Below the pieces are notes generated by a model that worked only from the letters and a program-made list of their open reading frames with translations, was not told where the DNA came from and made no database searches. The translations under genes and the position numbers were made by a program. DNA of 12,837 bases from Acidobacteriota bacterium (GTDB lineage: Bacteria; Acidobacteriota; Holophagae; Thermotomaculales; Thermotomaculaceae): the NCBI GenBank assembly GCA_027067895.1, contig JAMOUY010000080.1, positions 1-12,837 on the forward strand. The letters are read 5' to 3'. Shown here in pieces: positions 7,312 through 12,837 of the stretch; position 1 is the first letter of the stretch, and every line of letters starts with the position of its first letter.

Positions 7312-8120
7312 AGAACCACCGTTTCAATGAACTTGATTATTAACTTACCAAAATGATACTTGACTTTTTCCGTAGTTTCAAGCACTTCTTGGTGAGAAAG
7401 CGGATTTTCCGATACTCCGGCGGCAAGGTTTGTTATGCAGGATATTCCCGCAACCATTAGATTTGAGTGCCTTGCGGCAATTACTTCCGGCACGGTTGAC
7501 ATGCCGACCGCATCTGCGCCAAGTGTTTTTAGCATTTTGATTTCCGCGGGGGTTTCGTAACTTGGCCCCGTTAAAGCGGCGTAAATCCCTGTTTTTAAAT
7601 CAATTCCCAAATCTTTTCCAACCTCAATCATTTTTTTTCTCAATTCCGGATTGTATGCGTCTGTCATGTCGGGAAATCTCGGCCCGAATATTTCGTCGTT
7701 TTTACCGATAAGCGGATTTGTCCCCATAAGGTTTAGATGGTCTGTAATTGCCATTAAATCTCCCGGCTTGAAATTCGGATTTATTCCGCCGGCGGCGTTT
7801 GTAACAAGGTATAGTTTTGCCCCGAGAAGTTTTGCGATTCTGGGAATAACGATTACTTCCTTCATTGAATAGCCTTCGTAATAGTGAAATCGTCCCTGAA
7901 ACATCAGCACTTTTTTATCCCCTATTTTTGTAAATACCATTTTTCCCCCGTGCCCTTCAACGGTGGGGCGGGGAAAGCCTTTGATTTCGTGGTAATTAAG
8001 AGTCTGTCCTTCTGTTTTGTCAGCTAAAAAACCCAATCCCGAGCCTAAAACCAAAACAATGTCAGGATTGTTAATTCCTTTATTTTTAATCTGCTCTGCT
8101 AAATTTTTGTAATCAATCAT
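7308..8120 (-). CDS. punA: Purine nucleoside phosphorylase (trimeric, 6-oxopurine type)
   Basis: A 270-residue cytoplasmic enzyme that splits inosine/guanosine and deoxy forms with phosphate into base and (deoxy)ribose-1-phosphate. It matches the trimeric mammalian/mycobacterial PNP class: the phosphate loop GSGLG (26-30), GRFHYYEGY (76-84, with catalytic-type His79), TNAAGG (107-112), GPSYETPAE (185-193, Glu193 contacting the base) and MSTVPE (207-212). Asn231 in TNLAAG corresponds to the Asn that recognises 6-oxopurines, so adenosine is probably a poor substrate; methylthioadenosine phosphorylase is the main alternative but fits the motifs less well. It starts 12 bp after nupC behind a GGGAGG ribosome site and overlaps cdd by 4 bp. 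Importer, phosphorylase and deaminase together make a salvage cassette. Confidence 0.95.
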   Translation of the reverse strand: MIDYKNLAEQIKNKGINNPDIVLVLGSGLGFLADKTEGQTLNYHEIKGFPRPTVEGHGGKMVFTKIGDKKVLMFQGRFHYYEGYSMKEVIVIPRIAKLLGAKLYLVTNAAGGINPNFKPGDLMAITDHLNLMGTNPLIGKNDEIFGPRFPDMTDAYNPELRKKMIEVGKDLGIDLKTGIYAALTGPSYETPAEIKMLKTLGADAVGMSTVPEVIAARHSNLMVAGISCITNLAAGVSENPLSHQEVLETTEKVKYHFGKLIIKFIETVVL

Positions 8121-8132
8121 TTTTCCTCCCGT

Positions 8133-9338
8133 TTAAATCAGAATTCCGGCAATGCAGGCTGTAATCCACGAAGCAAGTGCGCCGCCTATCATTGCTTTCA
8201 ATCCTATTTTTGCCAAATCCTTTTTTCTTTCCGGGGCAAGTCCGCCTATTCCCCCGATTTGTATCGCTATTGAAGAAAAGTTTGCAAATCCGCACAGTGC
8301 ATATGTTGCGAGGGTAATGCTTCTTTGGTTTAGAGAATGATTTTGTATCATTTTGCCCAATTCAAGGTATGCAACAAATTCGTTTATTGAAACCTTCGTC
8401 CCTAAAAGGTATCCGAATTTTGCGCAGTCTTCCAAAGGCACTCCCATTGCAAGGGCAAACGGATAAAAGGCGTAGCCCAAAACCGTTTTTAAAGATAATC
8501 CGAAAATACCGAGCATTGCGTCGGCAAGTGCTATAAGCGCAATAAACGCTATGAGCATTGCGGCAATGTTTAAAGCAAGTTTCATTCCGGTTGTTGCTCC
8601 TTCGCTTGCCGCTTCTATAATGTTGGACGTTGTTATTGGAATATCCACCTTTTTCAAGTCAAGGGTTTTCGGGGTTTCGGTTTCGGGATAGATGATTTTT
8701 GCAATAACAACTGCGGCGGGAGCGGACATAATGCTTGCCGCAACAAGGTGTCCGGCGCTTACCCCGAAACTTACGTATGCAATCAAAACCGAGCCTGCTA
8801 TTGTGGCGAATCCGCCTACCATTAGGGTTGCAAGTTCGGAAATTGTCATGTCTTTTACGTAAGGCGCGATTACAAGCGGGGCTTCCGTCTGGCCGATAAA
8901 CGAGTTTGCGGCAACCGCCATGCTTTCCGCCCCGGATATTTTCATTGTTTTCTGCATTACCCAAGCCATTCCCTTTACAATTTTCTGCATTATTTTCAAG
9001 TGATAGAGTATTGACATTAAAGAAGAGAAAAAGATAACGGTGGGCAAAACCTGAAATGCAAAGATAAAGCCTATGCTTTTGTCTTTTTGATTTGCAAGTT
9101 TTCCAAATACAAAAGACGCCCCTTTTATTGAAAATTCCATAAGTTTGGAAACGTAAATTTCAATGTGCTGAAAAACTTCTCTTCCCGTTTGTGTTTTTAG
9201 AATAAGAAGAGCAAAAACGAATTGAAGAATAATCCCGCCGACAACAGGTTTGATTTTGATTTCTCTTTTGTTTTCCGATAACAGATAAGCGATTAGAAGC
9301 ATAAAAAAAATGCCGGCAAAAGAAATAATTCTGTACAC
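8133..9338 (-). CDS. nupC: Concentrative nucleoside transporter (CNT/NupC family)
   Basis: A 401-residue inner-membrane protein, the usual CNT length, importing nucleosides with H+ or Na+. Many hydrophobic helices are visible from residue 4 onward. Substrate-site motifs are GQTEAPL (149-155), matching the GQTE signature of the structurally known Vibrio CNT, and GFANFSSIAIQIGG (about 349-362) near the C-terminus; NEFVAYLEL precedes it. Whether the coupling ion is Na+ or H+ cannot be told by eye. The start is GTG at 9338, chosen because AGGGG lies about 6-8 bases upstream and no better ATG fits; the leader from the predicted promoter is only about 25 nt. It is the first gene of the minus-strand run, 12 bp before the phosphorylase gene. 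Confidence 0.95.
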   Translation of the reverse strand: MYRIISFAGIFFMLLIAYLLSENKREIKIKPVVGGIILQFVFALLILKTQTGREVFQHIEIYVSKLMEFSIKGASFVFGKLANQKDKSIGFIFAFQVLPTVIFFSSLMSILYHLKIMQKIVKGMAWVMQKTMKISGAESMAVAANSFIGQTEAPLVIAPYVKDMTISELATLMVGGFATIAGSVLIAYVSFGVSAGHLVAASIMSAPAAVVIAKIIYPETETPKTLDLKKVDIPITTSNIIEAASEGATTGMKLALNIAAMLIAFIALIALADAMLGIFGLSLKTVLGYAFYPFALAMGVPLEDCAKFGYLLGTKVSINEFVAYLELGKMIQNHSLNQRSITLATYALCGFANFSSIAIQIGGIGGLAPERKKDLAKIGLKAMIGGALASWITACIAGILI

Positions 9339-9369
9339 GTTATTCCCCTAAAAAAAATATTCAAGGTTT

Positions 9370-9398
9370 ATTATATTTGATAGTTATTTGTGTTGCAA
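9370..9398 (-). promoter_or_regulatory. Predicted sigma-70-type promoter for the nupC run
   Basis: On the minus strand a perfect -10 TATAAT (9375-9370) is preceded by exactly 17 bp and then TTGCAA (9398-9393), a 4-of-6 match to TTGACA. Transcription would begin near 9363 and give a leader of about 25 nt carrying AGGGG before the GTG start. There is no TGn extension. The -35 hexamer is its own reverse complement and is shared with the rpsA promoter. Confidence 0.75.
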
Positions 9399-9421
9399 TA
9401 GGTTTAAGGTGCTGTTATAAT
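9393..9421 (+). promoter_or_regulatory. Predicted extended -10 sigma-70-type promoter for rpsA
   Basis: On the plus strand TTGCAA (9393-9398), a 17-bp spacer (9399-9415) and a perfect TATAAT (9416-9421) form a strong promoter. The -10 is extended by TG at 9413-9414 with one base before TATAAT. Transcription would start around 9428, leaving a leader of about 53 nt ahead of the rpsA ATG. High strength fits a gene for an abundant ribosomal protein. Confidence 0.8.
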
Positions 9422-9432
9422 AGTCCATCAGT

Positions 9433-9454
9433 CCGGAAGGTTTGTGCCTTTCGG
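9433..9454 (+). promoter_or_regulatory. Hairpin in the rpsA 5' leader
   Basis: CCGGAAGG (9433-9440) pairs with CCTTTCGG (9447-9454) over 8 bp with one G-U pair, around a 6-nt TTTGTG loop. It begins a few bases after the predicted transcription start and ends 16 bases before the GGGGGA ribosome site (9471-9476). No U tract follows, so it is not a terminator. It could stabilise the mRNA or be bound by S1 itself, since S1 represses its own synthesis in E. coli; that role is inference here. Confidence 0.55.
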
Positions 9455-9480
9455 TATTTAATTAGGTTTAGGGGGACGTT

Positions 9481-11427
9481 ATGGTTAACGAACAGGAAAA
9501 AAATTTGGAAGAAACTAAGGAAACCAAGGAGGTTGCCGAAAAGACCGAAAACAGCGATGTTAAAGAGGTTGAGGCAAAGAAAGAGACAAAGGAAGAAGTT
9601 GTGAAAAAATCTTCCGAAAAAAAGGAACAGACAGAAGAAAAAGAGCATGCGGAAGCAAAGGAAGAAGGAGAATCTTTTGAGAAACTCCTTGAAGAGCACG
9701 ATGCTACTCCAAATTCTATGTCAAGGGGCGAATTGGTTATAGGCAGAGTTATTTCGGTAGGCGATGATTATGTTTACGTTGACGTAGGCCAGAAGGTTGA
9801 GGGAGTGGTAAGAGTTAGTGATTTTACCGATACAAATAATGAACTTCCCAAAGAGGGAGATGAAATAGAAGTTGTTGTTGAAAAACTTACCGATAAAGAG
9901 GTTAGGCTTTCTTTTAAAAAGGCTTTTGCAAGAAAATACGAAGAGCAGTTGAGAGAAGCATACAAAAACGGAACGCCTGTTAAAGGAAAGATTGTTGATA
10001 TTGTTAACCGCGGATTCAATGTTGATTTGGGCGGGAAGACGGCTTTTCTTCCCCAGTCAAGGGTTGACGTAAGAAGATTGAGAAAAGAAGATTCCGAGTA
10101 TGTAGGCAAGGAATACGATTTCCTTATAATCAAATACGGCCCGAAAAGTTGCGTTGTATCAAGAATTGAACTTGTTCAGAAAGAGCTTGACGAAAAGAAG
10201 GAAAAATTGCTTTCTTCAATTAAAGAGGGAGATTTGATTAAAGGAAGGGTTAAAAACATTACCGATTACGGAGTGTTTATAGACCTTGACGGAGTTGACG
10301 GATTGCTTCACATTTCAGACATTTCTTGGGGCAAGGTATCCCATCCGTCAGACTTTTTTAAAGTTGGCGACGAGGTTGAGGTTGTGGTGCTTTCTGTCGA
10401 TAAGGAAAATGAAAAAATTTCTCTCGGCTATAAGCAGAAAACCGAAGACCCGTGGAAAAATATTGAGACAAAGTATCCTAAGGGAACAAAGGTTAAGGGT
10501 AAAGTGGTAAATATTAAAAACTACGGTGCTTTTGTTGAAGTTGAGCCGGGAGTGGAAGGGCTTGTCCACGTAAACGATATTTCTTGGACAAAGAAGATTT
10601 CAAACGCGCAGAATTACTTTAAACTTGGCGACGAGGTGGAAGCGGTTGTTTTGGAAGTTGACGGAGAGAGAAAGAGACTTGCCCTTGGTTTGAAGCAGAT
10701 TAAAGACAATCCTTGGGACGTTATTGAAGAAAAGTTTAAAGAAGGCGATATTATTGAAGGCGAGGTTAAAAACGTTACCGATTTCGGCGCTTTTGTTGAA
10801 GTGTACGACGGTGTTGACGGGCTTATCCATGTCAGTGATATGAGTTGGTCCAAAAGGGTTAAAAATCCCGAAGATATTGTTAAACCCGGTGAAAAGATAA
10901 AAGCGAAAATTCTTAAAATTGACAGGGAAAATCAGAAGATTGCCCTTGGTATCAAACAACTTACCGAAGACCCGTGGAAAAAGTTTTTCTCAAAGTATCA
11001 GATGGGCGATGTTGTTGAAGGCAAAATTGTCAAACTTGAAGATTACGGCGCTTTTGTTGAACTTGACGAAGATATTGAAGGCCTTGTTCACGTTTCCGAA
11101 ATTTCCAAAGAAAGAATTGACAAGCCTTCCGACGTTTTAAATATAGGCGATGTTAAAGAGATGAAGATTGTAAAAATTGACGCTATTGAGAAAAAAATCG
11201 GGCTTTCCATCAGGCAAGTGATAATTGACAGAGAGAGAAAAGAGATGGAAAAGAAGAAGGCAGAAGAAAAACCCAAGGCAAAACCCAAGGATACAAAAAA
11301 GGAAAAGCCTAAAAAAGAGAAAAAAGAGCAGAAAGCGGAAGAAAGCACTTCAACTGGCGGCGGAGTTAAACTTGGCGATTTGATGAAGGATTTTATTAAA
11401 AAGGATAAAGAAGAAACAAAAGAATAG
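9481..11427 (+). CDS. rpsA: 30S ribosomal protein S1, six S1 domains with charged extensions
   Basis: A 648-residue RNA-binding protein that holds mRNA at the 30S subunit and promotes initiation. Six OB-fold S1 domains are visible at about 82-146, 164-230, 248-318, 335-405, 420-493 and 507-579. Domains 3-6 share the G-V-x-YGAF-VE/DL and GL-H-S-D/E-I-S-W motifs and are joined by repeated DPW-type linkers (323-325, 498-499; NPW at 410-412). Domains 1-2 are more divergent, as in other S1 proteins where they bind the ribosome. Unusual are an 80-residue Glu/Lys-rich N-terminal extension and a Lys/Glu-rich tail (582-622) ending in a GGGVKLGDLMKDF motif resembling the short C-terminal LGDL-type motif of some S1 proteins. 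E. coli S1 is 557 residues. The ATG at 9481 follows GGGGGA by 4 bases. It has its own promoter and terminator, so it appears monocistronic. Confidence 0.97.
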   Translation: MVNEQEKNLEETKETKEVAEKTENSDVKEVEAKKETKEEVVKKSSEKKEQTEEKEHAEAKEEGESFEKLLEEHDATPNSMSRGELVIGRVISVGDDYVYVDVGQKVEGVVRVSDFTDTNNELPKEGDEIEVVVEKLTDKEVRLSFKKAFARKYEEQLREAYKNGTPVKGKIVDIVNRGFNVDLGGKTAFLPQSRVDVRRLRKEDSEYVGKEYDFLIIKYGPKSCVVSRIELVQKELDEKKEKLLSSIKEGDLIKGRVKNITDYGVFIDLDGVDGLLHISDISWGKVSHPSDFFKVGDEVEVVVLSVDKENEKISLGYKQKTEDPWKNIETKYPKGTKVKGKVVNIKNYGAFVEVEPGVEGLVHVNDISWTKKISNAQNYFKLGDEVEAVVLEVDGERKRLALGLKQIKDNPWDVIEEKFKEGDIIEGEVKNVTDFGAFVEVYDGVDGLIHVSDMSWSKRVKNPEDIVKPGEKIKAKILKIDRENQKIALGIKQLTEDPWKKFFSKYQMGDVVEGKIVKLEDYGAFVELDEDIEGLVHVSEISKERIDKPSDVLNIGDVKEMKIVKIDAIEKKIGLSIRQVIIDRERKEMEKKKAEEKPKAKPKDTKKEKPKKEKKEQKAEESTSTGGGVKLGDLMKDFIKKDKEETKE

Positions 11428-11451
11428 TTGGTAAAGAACAAATGAGAATAT

Positions 11452-11479
11452 AGCCCCGATTTATTCGGGGCTTTTTTTT
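11452..11479 (+). terminator. Intrinsic terminator of rpsA
   Basis: AGCCCCGA (11452-11459) and TCGGGGCT (11465-11472) make a perfect 8-bp GC-rich stem with a TTTAT loop, followed by eight T (11472-11479). It lies 24 bases after the rpsA stop. It is strong in the plus direction only: on the minus strand the hairpin is followed by ATATTCTC, without a proper U tract. The sequence also encodes the last residues and stop of the convergent receiver gene. Confidence 0.92.
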
Positions 11480-12147
11480 GTGTCAATTTTTAGCATTTTT
11501 ATTGATTCAACGTAAGATGTTATCTCTACTTTTGTCAGGCTTTTGAGTTGCTCAACAATTTCTTTTATCTCTTCCGTTGAATTTTTGATTTTGCTTAAAA
11601 TCGGGGAAAGTTTTACGTATAATTCCGGATAACCGTTCAAGTGTCTTTCAATTATTGCAAGGTAACTGAGAATAACTGTCAGCGGTTGTCCGAAATTATG
11701 CCCTACCGTTGCTGTTATTTGTTTTAAAATTTCAAGTTGCTGTTCAAGGTTTATTTTTCTCAATCCGTCTTCGTATCTTTTTATTTTAATGTGTGCTCTT
11801 ATTCTTGCAAGAAGTTCGGTTATGCTTTTAACCGGTTTTTTTATAAAATCGTTGGCACCCGCTTCAAACGCTTCTTTTAGTGTTTGCTCATTGTCTTTTG
11901 CCGTAAACATTATTACCGGAATTGATTTGACTTCTTCGTCATTTTTTAATTCTTTCAACACTTCAATACCGCTTTTGCCGGGAAGCATTATGTCAAGAAT
12001 TATCAAATCAACCGGATTTTCTTTTAATGTTTCAATTATACCTTGCCCGTCGGGAAGACTGTAAACGTCAAATCCTTCTTTTTCAAGAAGTTTGGAAAAT
12101 GTTTCCCTTATTCCCAAATCGTCGTCAACAATTAAAATTTTACTCAT
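11461..12147 (-). CDS. Response-regulator receiver fused to a DHp-like segment, no ATPase domain
   Basis: A 228-residue protein. Residues 1-120 are an intact receiver: Asp8-Asp9-Asp10 pocket, phospho-acceptor Asp52 (LILDIMLPG), Thr82 and Lys104-Pro105. After a short helical linker (121-140), residues 141-210 resemble the dimerisation/histidine-phosphotransfer helices of a HisKA kinase, with TVGHNFGQPLTVILSYL around His150. The residue after His is Asn, not the Glu/Asp that acts in autophosphorylation, and no N, G1 or G2 box follows, so this cannot be a kinase by itself. It may be a dimeric phosphotransfer or adaptor protein, somewhat like Spo0B in concept, or a kinase remnant. The start lies 1 bp after the upstream kinase stop, behind GAGGG, so the kinase is the probable phosphodonor. 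The stop codon lies in the loop of the rpsA terminator. Confidence 0.92.
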   Translation of the reverse strand: MSKILIVDDDLGIRETFSKLLEKEGFDVYSLPDGQGIIETLKENPVDLIILDIMLPGKSGIEVLKELKNDEEVKSIPVIMFTAKDNEQTLKEAFEAGANDFIKKPVKSITELLARIRAHIKIKRYEDGLRKINLEQQLEILKQITATVGHNFGQPLTVILSYLAIIERHLNGYPELYVKLSPILSKIKNSTEEIKEIVEQLKSLTKVEITSYVESIKMLKIDTKKSPE

Positions 12148-12148
12148 A

Positions 12149-12837
12149 TCAACCCTCTATCGGTATAGTTATTTTAAAATAAGTACCAATGTTTAATTTG
12201 CTTTTAACCTCAATCTTAGCGTCTATTATATCACAAAGTTTTTTAATTATGTATAGTCCTAATCCTACGCTTCCTTCTCTGTTTTTTCCTGATTTTTCCT
12301 GAAAAAACGGCAGAAAAATGTTGTTCAGGTTTTCTTTTGCAATTCCTTTTCCTGTATCCCTGACTTCCAAAATGATTTTCTGATTTTCTATTGAAAAGTA
12401 AAATGTAACCATTCCTCTTTCGGTATTTGCAAATGCGTTGTCAAGAAGGTTGACCGCTATTCTGAATAGAATTCCCTCGTCATGATAAAAAGACGGAAGT
12501 ATTTTTCCTGTTTTGATATTGAATTTTACGGCGGGATTTTTATTTATTCCCTGTGCAAAGTTTTCTATTGAGTTTAAAAATTCTTCCGTATTTATTTCTC
12601 TCTTTTTTATTACTTCAATTCCTTTTATTCTTAACTTGCTTAATTCAAGCGTTGATTCAAGCAAATCAAGCAGTTTTTTGGCGTTTTCTTTTACCGAAGA
12701 GGCTATTTTGCTTTTTTCTTTTTCTTCCGCGCAGTCTATAAGTTCGCATAGTCCTAAAATTGAAGTTAAGGGGGTTTTTATTTCGTGGGACATTGAAGAA
12801 ACTATTTCTTCCGCTATGAGGTCGATTTTTTCTCTTT
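12149..12837 (-). CDS. Sensor histidine kinase, C-terminal part (5' end outside window)
   Basis: The frame is open from the right edge (REKIDLIAEE... precedes the first internal Met), so the gene continues beyond the window and the visible 229 residues are the catalytic end. The H box reads SSMSHEIKTPLTSILG, a standard HisKA site with His followed by Glu. The ATPase domain has an N box (AVNLLDNAFANTERG), G1 (RDTGKGI), an F box (FLPFFQEKSG) and G2 (GSVGLGLYI), ending GTYFKITIP, so it is intact and should be active. The sensor region and any membrane segments cannot be seen. The stop TGA is 1 bp before the start of the receiver-DHp gene, its likely phosphorylation target. Confidence 0.95.
   Translation of the reverse strand, partial: REKIDLIAEEIVSSMSHEIKTPLTSILGLCELIDCAEEKEKSKIASSVKENAKKLLDLLESTLELSKLRIKGIEVIKKREINTEEFLNSIENFAQGINKNPAVKFNIKTGKILPSFYHDEGILFRIAVNLLDNAFANTERGMVTFYFSIENQKIILEVRDTGKGIAKENLNNIFLPFFQEKSGKNREGSVGLGLYIIKKLCDIIDAKIEVKSKLNIGTYFKITIPIEG

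Noticed and set aside
11452..11472. Bidirectional terminator
   Set aside because: On the minus strand the stem is followed by ATATTCTCATTTG rather than a U tract, so only plus-direction termination is supported.
11848..11870. TGGCAC resembling the -24 half of a sigma-54 promoter
   Set aside because: It lies inside the receiver coding sequence, the -12 GC element is missing at the right distance, and the orientation leads antisense to the gene.

Overview
This is a compact, AT-rich bacterial chromosomal window. It has no mobile elements, tRNA/rRNA genes or CRISPR array, and no gene-free stretch longer than about 150 bases. The gene content (D-Ala-D-Ala ligase, a lipoprotein with an N-terminal signal, a sigma-54-type activator, cytoplasmic PAS kinases, a six-domain ribosomal protein S1, a zinc-ribbon/FHA protein) suggests a low-GC, probably Gram-negative, signalling-rich bacterium, possibly deltaproteobacterial-like or from a related candidate phylum. 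I cannot fix the phylum from the sequence alone.

Layout. From 9338 down to the left edge, ten genes read on the minus strand with 4-8 bp overlaps or gaps of at most 50 bp: nupC, purine nucleoside phosphorylase, cdd, a zinc-ribbon/FHA protein, ddl, rsmG, a PAS histidine kinase, an NtrC-family activator, a degenerate-receiver/coiled-coil protein, and a putative lipoprotein cut by the window edge. At 9339-9480 is a divergent promoter region. Rightward from 9481 lies rpsA (S1), ending at a strong intrinsic terminator. Converging on it from the right edge are a histidine kinase (truncated by the window) and a receiver protein with a kinase-like dimerisation/phosphotransfer segment but no ATPase domain.

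How the genes fit together. NupC, PNP and Cdd form a nucleoside uptake and salvage module. Ddl (cell wall) and RsmG (16S rRNA methylation) are housekeeping genes carried in the same run. The kinase, sigma-54 activator, pseudo-receiver coiled-coil and lipoprotein look like a signalling module appended to the end of that run, perhaps linking an internal PAS-sensed cue to sigma-54 transcription and to a scaffold or localisation protein.

The most striking non-coding feature is the nupC/rpsA intergenic region. One palindromic hexamer, TTGCAA, sits exactly 17 bp from a perfect TATAAT on each side, so it can serve as the -35 element of both divergent promoters. If both are used, transcription of S1 and of the nucleoside-salvage/cell-wall/signalling run would be mutually exclusive at the level of polymerase binding. 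Other points of interest are the Asn replacing the phospho-acceptor Asp in the coiled-coil receiver protein, a 42-bp tandem repeat in its coiled coil, the receiver-DHp protein lacking a catalytic domain, and the rpsA terminator that doubles as the last codons of the convergent gene.
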